Assembly: GCF_030272615.1 (NCBI RefSeq)
Contig: NC_081406.1
Location: 143,213,041 to 143,277,040 of the forward strand
DNA length: 64,000 nt
Reading direction: 5' to 3'
Source of the DNA: Cryptomeria japonica
Taxonomy: Eukaryota; Streptophyta; Pinopsida; Cupressales; Cupressaceae
A program made the position numbers and the translations under genes. Below are positions 46,061-56,692 of this stretch, one piece after another. Position 1 is the first letter of the stretch; every line of letters begins with the position of its first letter. Below the pieces are notes generated by a model that was not told where the DNA came from, ran no database searches, and saw only the letters and a program-made list of their open reading frames with translations.

Positions 46061-47186
46061 GACTTCGCCATTTCTTTGGTCTAATAAACAGCGTTATTCC
46101 ATTGTTTATAACGCTTCATCCTCTGCATTGGGTACCGTTAATCATAAGCGAACCAACCCTCCTTTTTTCGCCCACCCGACGTCTTCCCGGAACAAACCAC
46201 TGCTTTCGTGGCCTAGCACTGGCACGTGGCCTAGTATTTCTTGAGAATAACTTTCTCTGCCTGTTGAAGTTTTTCCTTTGTTTCTCCTCCTTCCTCCGTC
46301 TAGTTGTCTTCTTCTCTCTGCTACAACATTATTCTCCAGAATGCTCTATTCTTTCTTTGTTTATGTGGATGTCTTCTTCTTCCTACTACAACTTCACTTT
46401 GCAGGATACTTTGTTCTTTCTCTGTTCTAATTTTTTCACTTCTATAGATTTCTCTTATTTTCTTGGCAGCAACACAACTTTCTACTGCTTATCACATACA
46501 TAGTCAACTAGACTAGATATTTCTATTTCCACCTCTATCATTGTCTCAAGAGTCTCACCTATCAGTATCAAATCTCATCACACCTCTTGTTCAATTCAAT
46601 CGTCAGACGTTTCTTCTACTGCAAACTTGAATATTTTATTCAAGTCTGTTATCTTGGAGATCTCCAAGTCTAGAGATTTTATTCTCTATCCTGAATATGA
46701 TCTCATATTGGTTGCCTGAATTGAATGCATCCTATTTGTCTTTAGATGATTCTAAGTACTTAGATTACTAAGTTTAGTAATCTTTCTCTGCCCAAAATGA
46801 TCTGGAAACCTTCCTCGAGCCACACAACCTACCTGCAACTCGGTCGCCATTAATGTGTTTTCCATACTCTATCGACCTACTCTGAAAATATCGACAACTA
46901 CAACACTAGAATACTTCATCACTGATTTCTGCATGTCTGATTCATTCTTTGTTCATTAGGGAGCTTCATGTCTTTGTATTCTTCATCTAGATCAGATGAT
47001 CAAGGTTGATTGGCTTCCACCTAAAACCATTGTGCTTATCGACATACATAGGTGTCATCAAAATGACATCCAAGTCACCTGGTCAACCATAGTCAAAATC
47101 CACATGGACTATTCTGCCTATCGAATTACCACCATATCAACTGACACACCTCAACGGGTCATGATGACCTTAAATTATGTCACTGC
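46061..47186. other. Pyrimidine-rich non-coding stretch
   Basis: T/C-rich with a long open frame (45991-46503) that is hydrophobic and compositional. No family recognised. It could be the leader of a decayed LTR element. Confidence 0.4.
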
Positions 47187-48220
47187 GAGATGGTGGGATA
47201 TGCGCCATATTGCCTTTTGACTTGCCTTGCATTATTGTTCACATGCATATTTTACCCATGCGGGCTAGCGGGATGCACCATTTTTTCTGTCTTTATACAC
47301 CTCGCGAGATCCTCTTTCCGAACTCTAGTAGAGAATGGCATGTTACGTATATAATCTATCTTCAGAAACTTCTAGAAATCGGATGGTAAGAAGGTTCCCA
47401 GACTCATAGTAGGATAAAGGGTGCATCGGAAGGCACCTTTGCTAATATACAAAAGTAATATCATTAATTTTCCCATCCTAAATTGAATTGCTTCCCATCC
47501 TATCTTATAAGATTATATATGTAACATGCTCGACTATAAAAAACCCTACTTGGGCCTTATTCCTGTGCGTCTTGGGTTCTCGTGTGTGGGTTTGGGTTAT
47601 TGATTGGGGAGCAGAAGTTGGGAGTTGAAGAGTGGAGGTCTAAGTGGTTCCTCCCTGGGCAAGTCCATCCTTCTGCAAGTTGCATAATAGTGGGAACCAT
47701 TCACCACTCTCATCATATTTCCTAGCACAACCATCATCTCATATTAAATAGCACCATGGGATAGCGAGATACATATCTCACTCCACCTTGTGTTGCCCCA
47801 AGTAACCATCTCTCCTCACTTTTGATGACGTGGGATAGCGGGAAGCCTAAACTCGCCTTTTTCCTCTTAACCCCGCACGATCACCTTTTACACATCCATC
47901 ATTTCATGGGATGGTGAGAGGAAACTCTTGCTTCTCCTTATGTTACCCCGCGAGTCTCCAGTCTCAATGCAAAAAAGTCACAGGATAGTTGGGAGGTCGC
48001 TATGCCCTGCTTGAAATTATCCCGCAAGAACAATATGCACACACTTTGTGTGGTGCAGGATAGCAGGGGACATATTTCCCCTTGAATTTTCTTGTTCTGC
48101 ATGGTCAACCAATGCTCAGCAACATGTTGCGAGATATCGGGGGGTCTTCGACCTTTATGACACTTTTATCCCGCAAGACCTCTTTCCTTCATTCAAACAC
48201 ACTACGAGACCCAGCGACAC
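47187..48220. repeat. Diverged tandem array, about 75-bp period
   Basis: A box like GGGATAGCGGGA recurs at 47187, 47262, 47683, 47758, 47832, 47908, 47982, 48057, 48131 and 48206. Spacing is 74-76 bp inside both runs. About 38-40 bp after most boxes lies a second box like CCCCGCgAGA (for example 47300, 47872, 47945, 48020, 48170). GCGGG and CCCGC can pair, so each unit can form a stem-loop. Between about 47340 and 47680 the array is interrupted by unrelated sequence. The units are strongly diverged outside the boxes, so conservation of boxes and spacing is notable. Confidence 0.7.
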
Positions 48221-48540
48221 ACGAACCAACCAATCGCAGCCATGCAAAATCCACAGCTCTCAACCCCAACTCGGAACTCAGTTATTGTTGCCGACATGAT
48301 CGACATGTGGAAATAATGAACTCAACCTGGGCCCCTGTAACATAACATTTCGTGTTGTGCGCAATTATATGCATGACTGCATAATTTGCATGTTAAGCAC
48401 ATTAATTTTTTTCATGCTATGCACACTTGCAGTCTTCTTCTCTGCAACCTCGTGATATTCCTAAACATCAATGACAACTACCTGCTATGCTGAAACCATT
48501 TGACATCTCTTGACATCAATGACAATAATGCTAAAACTTC
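48221..48540. other. Intergenic, nothing recognised
   Basis: No gene or repeat boundary seen before R1 copy 2. A repeated 'GACATCAATGACAA' phrase occurs near 48465 and 48516, as near 43.4 kb. Confidence 0.4.
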
Positions 48541-49497
48541 TCTCCCTTTCTCTTTGTCTTTTCCACTTTAGAAATAGATAGACTTTTTGTTGCATTATCT
48601 ATCCACTACTTTGGATATCCATTTGATTATATTTAATATTGAATTGAGACCTTTTCACATGATTGATAGTAAAATATAGGTGGTACTACTAGTTAATTCT
48701 TGCAAGTAAGCCTATCTCGATCTAAATATTGTGTGTCATACCTAGATAAGTAGTGGATTTCAAATTTCATTTAGATATTTTATGTCAAGCGATGGAATAA
48801 ATAGCCTTATCAAGATTGATGGGCTTAGTTTATTTCAACATTAATAAAATATACTTTCTTGCATTCTCGTATTAACTAATTTTTTTTGCAGGAAGAGTGG
48901 TATTAGATATAACATCAACAAAAGATATATGTCTTGATAAGTGGAAAACAGTTGCTCAAAAAAAGAAGATAAAAAAAATAAAATAGAAAAAACACCAAAT
49001 AATAATTTGGTCTAACTTTAGAAATCTTGCATGTCTTTCCATAAATGTGGACCATCAATATGTTTTGCCAATTGATTTAATTTATATAGAAAATGCAATA
49101 CATTCTAATATAAGGATGTTGTGTACCTAAAAACTTACCATAATTATCACATTAGAAATAATCTCTCTCTCTCTCTCTACTTCTCTATGTTTTGTTGCCT
49201 ATCTCTCTCTCTCTCTATCTCTCCCACTTTCTCTATATTTTATTACATCTATATCTTTCTATCACTCTATCTCACAGTTTATATCTACTTATATATTTCA
49301 TTCTCTCTCTTTTTCTATATATCTCTATCTCCTTATCTCTATATATCTTTATGTCCCTCTACCTCTCTCTATCTATTTGTCTTCCTCTTCCTCTCTCACT
49401 ATATCATCATATCTATCTCTATTTTACTCTATGCGCTTCTCTCTCTCTCTCTCCACATATTACTCTATCATTTGGGAAAATTCAATGAAAAACTAAC
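48541..49497. repeat. Dispersed repeat R1, copy 2
   Basis: Aligned with 13798-14765. It includes a CT-rich tract (49160-49460) with CTAT interruptions instead of the pure run seen in copy 1. Ends at TCAATGAAAAACTAACTAAAG, where the R2 copy begins. Confidence 0.75.
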
Positions 49498-49969
49498 TAA
49501 AGGTTTTCTTTGACAACATCTTGACACATTCAACTTTAGGAAAGGTGAATATGAGGGTTTATAATTTAATTCTACATATCAAATTGAGTTTGCGCTAGTC
49601 AAGATTGACCATGTGGTATTTGAGATTGAATCAAAGCCCATTTGAAAACTATGTTAACTTGGACACATTCCTCTCATTAAGGGTATCAATTGATTCCATT
49701 TATTGGATTATTCTAAATTATTTATGTAGAGTATTCATTTGCATTACATAATTTAATGAACTTGGCCCATCTTACACCCCTAAGGTTTGGCCTTAGGTTT
49801 AATCCCTACAATAAAGTTTAAGATTTGAAGTACTTTTTAATTTTGTCTTATTTTTAGATAGTTCCCTTCTCCTGTTATGTGGATCAAAACTTTATCTTTT
49901 TCTATGGTTTTTAATTCACACTATGATCTTGCTTTCACCTACCATACCCTCTCCCATTATACTTATCTA

Positions 49970-50150
49970 TTTCTTTCTCTCTTTCTCTCTATCTCTCTTA
50001 ATCTTTATCTCTCCCTCCATCTCTCCCTCTCTATCTATCAATCTCTTTATTTTTATCTCTCCCTCTACCTATGTCCATCTCTCTACCTATTTGTCTCCCA
50101 GTTCTTCTCCCCCTCTATCTTCATCTCTACTTCTATCTATTCTAAACCAG
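49970..50150 (+). repeat. Pyrimidine-rich low-complexity tract, copy B
   Basis: Imperfect CTCT/CTAT units, equivalent to 26755-26940. Confidence 0.75.
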
Positions 50151-50599
50151 CCACACTATTGGTAGGAAATTGATGCAATGAATCTATTGTTAATATAATG
50201 TTTTTAGATTATTATTAAAAGTAAATTTTTGATACATAAATAATTGTAAAATTTAATATTAGGGGTTTTTAATTACATGGTTATTGCATGACACTTTGTC
50301 CTATTGCAACTATAGAATGTCTTGTTACTTATTAATTTTGATTATTATTTTTTAAGAGGCATAAGAGTCGTAATAAATATGAACCATAAGAGATTCAATA
50401 AATTTATTATTTTCTTTTACAGAAAAATATTTTTCATTATTTTTCATGCTTGGAGTTGAGCATCATCAATAAGTTCAATATCTTATTAAATTTATAGGAG
50501 ATCATCCATCTTTTGTTTGAATAATATGTATTGGATAATTTGCAACTATTGTTTCAAATGAAACCCCCTTTGAGCATTTATGATTTGATGGATGTTCAC

Positions 50600-51170
50600 A
50601 CCATATTATGAATGGTCATTTTTGCTTAAGCTTGTAGGATGCTAGCAGATATTATGGAGACTAACTTTACACTTTCTAATTGCATTTGATAAAAAAAATT
50701 CAATCCCTTTTCAACTATATCATTTTGTTCACATATACAACAATTATCACATTCCATGAGACCATATTTACTTGGGTATTTTATCAAAAATCCTTAAAGC
50801 CTTGTTAAGAACACAATTCTATGCATATATCACAATCGTGGCATTCCATGAGCCTAAAATTTCTTAAGCATTTATTAAGTAGTTCATATGCCTTTTGTAT
50901 TCTCCAATACTTTAAATACATATATATTACAACATTTACAACTAGAACATTTGACAATTCCACTTTCCACTATGTTTTCCTGAATGTTCATACCTTTTTC
51001 TAAAGGTCCATTTTGGCACAAGTTATTAGAATATTAGCAAAGATTATGGAATTTGGCTTTGAAATTATCATTTGCATATAACCAAAAGTGTTTAGTTCCT
51101 TTTTAATATTACCCTTGGTATTATACCAATGAATGCATGCCATATGTTGTTTGGAAGACCATGGCAATAT
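50600..51170 (-). pseudogene. PLS-class PPR fragment, copy B
   Basis: Aligned with 27110-27660 at the DNA level ('ATTCCATGAGCCTAAAATTT', 'CATTCCATGAGACCA'). The minus strand keeps the same PPR blocks, including 'KALRIFDKIPK' and a degraded 'SWN' helix start, again antisense to pol. Independent stops have accumulated. Copies A and B share the fragment ends, so it belonged to the ancestral unit. Confidence 0.6.
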
Positions 51171-51459
51171 GATAGGAAAGTAATTTATGATGGAAGAAAG
51201 AATAGTTATATTGTAATCTTGAATGGGAAAAAGTATATCTCAATACTTTTAAAGGAGAAGCATAACAATGAAGTATGTGCTAATGCTAGAATTTGATTAG
51301 TATATAGAATAATTTTTTTAGATGGATTGAGGCATGAGAATATGTTTTTTTGATTTAATCCCAAAGAAGTGTGTCATGTAAGAAGCATAGAAAGCCACCA
51401 TAAAGGAGGATGAATCACTATAGAGTAAAATTTTTGAATTGTTGATGGAATATTAAGAT

Positions 51460-52059
51460 ATTGTATTGAATAATCTACTAAATGGATTACCACCAATCTA
51501 GAGTATCAACAATCACATGATATCATACTTGGAGAAAGTTTTCCAAACAAAGTAGCATGTAGGATGATACTAGCAAAAAATGTAAAGTTGAGGAAGAGAT
51601 GGATTAGGGAATGTTTAAGCCCATGTGCAGTACCAACAACACCAAACAAAGATGGATAATGGAGAATGTGCACAAACTCGAGAACTATAAAAAAGATCAC
51701 TAGTAAGTGTAGATTCCCATTTCCAAGGATAAATGACGTAATGGATTGCCTAAGCAACACAAAATACTTCACCATTGGATCATAATTATAGGAGGAGATT
51801 AATGGGAGATTGAATTCAAGAAAAATGAAGGATTGTATGAATGGTTACTCGGGCCTTTTGGATTGACTAATGCACTAAGTACATTCATGTGGCTAATAAA
51901 TAAAGTTATCAAGGAATTCTTGGGTAAGTTTGTGATTATTTAATTAGATGATATGATTAATTTATTATGACAATGGATGAACATTTGTAGCATATTAGAT
52001 AAGTATTTCAAAGGTTGAGAGAAGAGAATTTTCTAATAAACATCAAGAAGTGTAATTTT
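51460..52059 (+). pseudogene. Ty3/gypsy reverse transcriptase, copy B
   Basis: Plus-strand sense 'SFPNKVACRMILAKNVK', 'RWIRECLSPCAVPTTPNKDG', 'FPRINDVMDCLSNTKYF' and 'GPFGLTNALSTFMW'. The catalytic box reads FVII*LDDM, with the tyrosine codon turned into TAA. About 30 bases are missing after 'KYF'. It is interrupted by the LINE insertion and resumes at 53655. Confidence 0.8.
52041..52059 (+). repeat. Target-site duplication of half LINE, left
   Basis: CATCAAGAAGTGTAATTTT resembles 53655-53673 (CATCAAGAATTGTAGATTT), 16 of 19 positions. Copy A has this sequence once. Confidence 0.75.
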
Positions 52060-53654
52060 GTATCGGTCGGTAATAGTTGATTTGATTAAGAAAATAGGTT
52101 TTGAGCTGGCACAAACCAGTTGGGGCTATATCCAGGGAGCCCCTCCCCATATAGATTGATCATACAAAGGATCAATGATTACAATGTTGATTTAACACCC
52201 CCTCCTCTTGAGAGCCAAGTACCCTACTTATACTCTCATCCCTAACCTTCCTATCCTTCTTCCTTTTAACCTCAATCCACCCTTCCTCCCTTGCATTTTC
52301 CAGAAACTTCAAATTGGAACCTCCTAACTCTTCCTTCCCCACTTTCTCTAGGCAAGGAAAAATAATTTGATGCATATCAGATACCTGTATGATAGACCCC
52401 ATCTTAGAGATAACTTTTACCGCATCCTCTTGAACCCCATCCTTACTCTGCTTTGCCTCCCTATTCATTAAAGGACCTGAACTATCCCTGATATATGTTT
52501 CATTCTCAGTCTGGGGGTCGTTGTCATCCACTACCACCTTATCCACCATGTAAAGATGGGGAGCCTCCTCCTTCCACCACGAGGCTGGTCTCTCCACTCT
52601 ACACATGTCACATGCAGTAGCAATGTGCCTAACTTTAAAACATTTTCTGCATCTAAATGGGACCCCTTCAAAGTCCACTAGCTAAACCCAACTACCTCTT
52701 GTTGATTTGAGAGAGATATCCAAAGGGAGTTCCTTGGAAACATCCATCTCAACCAGGATTTGTGCAAAAGTAGTATGCAACAAATTAAGAGAATCATTAT
52801 TAGTTAATAGAAAATTACCTAAAGAATTGCCAATAGCCTCAAAGCAGGAATCAAACCAAAACAACATTGGAAGATTAGGGAGTCTAACCCAAAGAGGGAT
52901 TAGGTCAAAAGATTTCATAAGTGGATTTAAAGTTGGATTCCATGGTTTCAGCATCAATGGATGGATATCCTCCCAACACCACTAACAGTCATTGAGGATT
53001 TTGTTTCTGTCCATCTCATTATCAAAAACTACCACAAAAAATCCTCTAGCATGCAGGTAAATATAAACACAACCCTCTACAATGGGTTCCTAATGCACCA
53101 AGATCCATTTATGAAGGTCACCTAAACTTGGCCACAATCCTCTAAAATGCCCTATAAGTCCCAACCCAGAAAAATCCCTTTCGTTGTGATCTACCTCCTT
53201 CTCCACCTCCTCTTTCATTTGTACTATAATAGGCTTAACTATCTTTGGTCCATTAAAAAATGGAGGCCCAGTCGAAGTCTTGGTGTTGTGAGGTAAAAAC
53301 ACCCCTTGTTTCTTAGCCAATGACAAACTCTCATTCTGCCCTTGCCCGATTTTCCCCCCCTTCGTCCATCTTTTCTCTGCAACATGACTATTGGGGTTTT
53401 GTTTCCCCAGACCTTGTATCACACCAAAACTTCCAACTCTACCAGAGCAGGAGTCATTGAGCTCCCTCCCCTATCCTCCATTCCTTGCATGATTTCTTGT
53501 AGTTGTAGAAACCTTATGGTGATGCCCATACTTAGCAATAGAAACTCAATAGACCTGATCTCTACATGGGAAACCATCCACAAGGAACAACCTAGGGTTC
53601 CAAACCCTAGTGACAGGAGCTCCATACAACAGCATCACGATTCTTTTTCCTCTT
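52060..53654 (-). mobile_element. ORF1-only LINE ('half LINE')
   Basis: A 1.6-kb minus-strand insertion bounded by a 14-19 bp TSD. It has a 5' part, an ORF1 with DUF4283-like and CCHC regions, and then only about 110 bp of 3' untranslated sequence ending '...TTACCGACCGATAC' next to AAAATT. The endonuclease and reverse transcriptase (ORF2) are absent. This parallels HAL1 elements of mammals, which keep ORF1 and rely on other LINEs. One copy alone could also be an internal deletion or a template jump at insertion. Confidence 0.8.
52172..53422 (-). pseudogene. LINE ORF1 of the half LINE
   Basis: Segments on the minus strand: 53422-53090 (N-terminal, 'EVDHNERDFSGLGLIGHFRG'), 52957-52682 (DUF4283-like core: 'LIPLWVRLPNLPMLFWFDS' and 'AIGNSLGNFLLTNNDSLN') and 52678-52172. 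The last has the CCHC knuckle 'CRKCFKVRHIATAC' and a charged tail 'EEGWIEVKRKKDRKVRDES'. The stop between core and knuckle is TAG at 52682-52684 ('GSWV*'), in the same frame. The protein would bind LINE RNA. ORF1 here is more intact than in the element at 4676-12387. Confidence 0.8.
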
Positions 53655-53940
53655 CATCAAGAATTGTAGATTTATGAAAATAGAATTATTTTATTTTGGA
53701 ATTATCATTTCTATTGAATAACTAGAGATGGAACCAAAGAAAGTCAATTGTAGAGTAGCCAACATAGTAAGCATTAGGGAGGTAAGATCTTTTCATGGAT
53801 TGACAAGTTTTTATCATTATGTCATTAGGATTTTTATTGTTATTTATCCACCAATGAAAAAGACAATGATGGGAGATTGAGAGGAATTCATATGGACACC
53901 ACGAGCACAAAATATTTTTGAGATATTAAAGAAAAAGTTA
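53655..53940 (+). pseudogene. Gypsy reverse transcriptase, C-terminal part, copy B
   Basis: Resumes copy-B pol after the LINE: sense equivalent to 'KKVNCRVANIVSIREVRSFH' and 'GLTSFYHYVIRIFIVI', the thumb and connection region. Frames are broken. The first bases are the right TSD. Confidence 0.65.
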
Positions 53941-54280
53941 ATAAAATAACCAGTGTTAGTTGTGCCTAATTTTGATAAAGTATTTCAAGTTGATTGTGAT
54001 GCTAGTGGAGGTACAGTTAGAGTTGTATCCAGTTGAGAAGGTAGAAGTATATCATATTTGAGTGAGAAGTTGAATTATGCAAAGAAGAGATATTCAATCG
54101 ATGATCATAAATTTTATGCCATGATTCAATCCTTGAAGAAGTGGAGACATTACTTGTTGTTGAAAGAATTTGTGTTGTACACTGACCATCAAGCCCTACA
54201 ATATTTAAATAGTTAAGGTAAACTAAATCAAATATATGTGAGTGGGTAGAGTTTGTTGTAAAATTATTGGAAATGTTTCA
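53941..54280 (+). pseudogene. Ty3/gypsy RNase H, copy B
   Basis: 'VPNFDKVFQVDCDASGGTVR', 'YLSEKLNYAKKRYSIDDHKF' and 'FVLYTDHQALQYLN' with stops. The aspartate of DCDASG is kept. Better preserved than copy A in the TDHQ block. Confidence 0.8.
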
Positions 54281-55264
54281 ATTTCTAATCCAATGATAAC
54301 AAGGATGACATTCAAATTTTAGACTATACCCAATGAAGATCTGTAATTGTATACAAATCTGAGAAATTAAATTTTCTTAATCTAAAAACCATCGAGATAT
54401 TCATCTTCTTTTTCATGCCTAAAATAACCAATTTAACATATTTAATAAACCTCTCTTATATTAACAAAAAAAATTATATAAATGATCAATACTTCACCAT
54501 AATATAATATCAAGAAAAAAACAAAAATCAACAACACAAGAAGAATATCTCGCAACACAAAATTCATGTGGAGAAATCCTTGAAAGAAAAAACTTTCCAA
54601 GAAGAGAGGCCAAGTATGTATTATCCTCAATAAAAAATATTACCATACATTAACTTCCATTCCTCCTTATTTTTATTTAATCTAACAACACTTTGTTACT
54701 TCTCTAACCTATAAAACGTCATTACATTCTGCTAACCCAAGGCAACAATTTATAGAAGAGTTGGTGAGAGAAATTCACTACAGATTCCTGAAATAAGAGG
54801 AAAATACCACCTCCACTAAGTGGATAGCCTATAAACTTAGTAAAAAAATAATAAATATTCACATGGCCTTCCCATGGGTGCCTAGCCCATAGCTAATTAG
54901 AAATGGTCAAACCCAATCTTCCATAACTCCCCAATATCTCTAATGGCTGAATCGTAGAGCATGCAAACATGGGTGTCCAACTTTGGATAGCATGCAAATG
55001 AAATATGTCAACATGCATAGACATAAAACTCTAGGTGGTCTCTACCCAAAAAGTAAATTCTTGAAGGAATATTATCCTAGAAGGCTTTGTAATTACCATT
55101 GAAAAGTGTCCACCAATATGGAATACAATTGAATTTTTTTATAGGAAATAAATATTAAATATGTTGATTCTCATGTCCCCTAGAACACTTTTTGAGGAAT
55201 TTGGAGACTCGTGGGAATGACATAGGAATGTAAGATTAATTTCACCTATCTTAATAGAGTTCAT
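54281..55264. other. Non-coding spacer inside gypsy pol, copy B
   Basis: Equivalent to 29130-29430 plus 36852-37540 without the nested LTR element. It contains 'CTCGCAACACAAAATTCATG', the empty-site sequence for the copy-A insertion, and the 'ATTCATGTGGAGAAATCC' phrase. Confidence 0.75.
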
Positions 55265-56640
55265 ACAAAGCCATACATTTGCAATGAAACACCAGAGTGG
55301 AAAGTTAAATAGGGTTGTAGATGTGTTGAGTAGAAGGAAACTACTAATAGAAATGCAAATAGTTAAAATGGGTTTTGATGAACTGAAACACATGTATGAG
55401 AATGACCTTGATTTTGTAGAATATTGGAAAGCAAGTAGAGAATCAATAGTGACCAACAAAAATAATTGGTTGGATTATTTTCTTCAATATGATATATTGT
55501 TCATAGGGAACAAAAACAATAGGGAACAAATTGTGCACACAAAGAGTTTGATGTGATATAACTTGATAAAGGATACACATAGTGGTAGACTAGTAGGATG
55601 CTTTGGCATTAATAAGATAATATCTTCGATGAGTGTACATTACTTTTCACCTCAAATCTATAAGGATGTAAGGAAATTTATTCAATAAAGTAGCACCTTT
55701 CAAGTTGCAAAAAGAACTAGTTAGAATATTGGATCGTACCAGCCTCTAACTATATGAAAGATACCTTGGGAGGATATCAATATGGATTTCATATTGGGAT
55801 TACCAAAAACCCAAAGAGAACATGAATAAAAAAATTTCAGTAGTGGTTCAATTTTTCAAGATGGCATATTTAATTTTTTGTAAGAAGACACATGATGCTA
55901 TACATATTGTTGAGTTATTTTTCAAGGAGATCATGATTGCATGGTTTACCAAATAGTATCATTTTAAACAAGGATATTAAGTTCATCATATATTTTTGGA
56001 GGATACTATCAAAGAAGATGAAGATAGACCTAAAGTTTAGTTTGACATTTAACCCAAATATTGATGAAAAAATAGAGGTAGTAAATAATATTTTGGGCAA
56101 CTTGTTGAGATGTCTAGTAAGGGATGAGTTAGAAAATTGGGACATAATCCTATTGCAGGTTAAGTTTGCATATGACAATTCAATAAATAGGAGTATAGGG
56201 AGAAAACCATTCGATATTGTGATCAGATTGTATCCCATGGGATTTTTAGATACTAAATCTAAAATGAGTGTGGAAGTAGAAGAGTTTTCAAACTACATGG
56301 AAATATGACATAGCCAAGTCAAAGAGAATTTGGAGACAATGAACAATATAGTATGGGTCAAGAAGATGAGAGGAAGACACACAAATAATTGGTAGTTAGG
56401 GATGAAGTTGTAGTGTATCTAATTAAGAAAATATTTTTTGTAGGAACTTACAAGAAGTTGAAGATGAAACTTTTTGGCCTATGCAAGATTTTCAAAAAGT
56501 TCAACTCAAGGAATGCTCATGAAGTGGAGCTACATATGGATTTGGCATATTATGCATATCCAAAATTGCATATATTTTTATCATTATCATGGAGGTTAGT
56601 CAAGAAGAGGAAATATATGAGTATTTTCAAGGAGAAACTA
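55265..56640 (+). pseudogene. Ty3/gypsy integrase, copy B
   Basis: Coding resumes with 'MKHQSGKLNRVVDVLSRRK' (the RNase H-integrase hinge), then 'HMYENDLDFVEYWKASRES' and 'NNWLDYFLQYD'. The core includes 'LHGLPNSIILNKDIKFIIYF' (the second catalytic D is now N in 'NKD') and 'DEKIEVVNNILGNLLRCLV' (E kept). The C-terminal region has 'FNSRNAHEVELHMDL' and 'YPKLHIFLSLSWR'. Stops near 55689, 55724 and 56305 break it. Confidence 0.82.
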
Positions 56641-56692
56641 TCATAGCAACAACAAGACTAGATTAAGTAGATTTGGATAGCAAGGTGGGGCA

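Larger units (their letters stand above)
49498..56692 (+). repeat. Composite repeat R2, copy B (interrupted)
   Basis: Same order of parts as copy A, with about 310 bp more after the CT tract (about 50270-50580). It is split by the half LINE at 52060-53654. Excluding nested insertions, the two copies are about 5.3 and 5.6 kb, which agrees with the 310-bp deletion in A. Confidence 0.8.

Noticed and set aside
45991-46503. 170-codon frame on the plus strand
   Set aside because: Phe/Leu/Ser-rich, no recognised domain, begins inside the repeated C-rich motif; probably chance in pyrimidine-rich DNA.
47187-48220. CRISPR array
   Set aside because: Period is regular but repeats are short, degenerate and unlike CRISPR direct repeats; the genome is a plant and no cas genes exist here.
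48048-48345. Two 83-87 codon plus-strand frames
   Set aside because: They lie in the tandem array and read through its repeat boxes in two phases; no domain seen.
49121-50173. Several 80-130 codon hydrophobic frames
   Set aside because: Same reason: CTCT/CTAT tract, no conserved protein between copies beyond the repeat.
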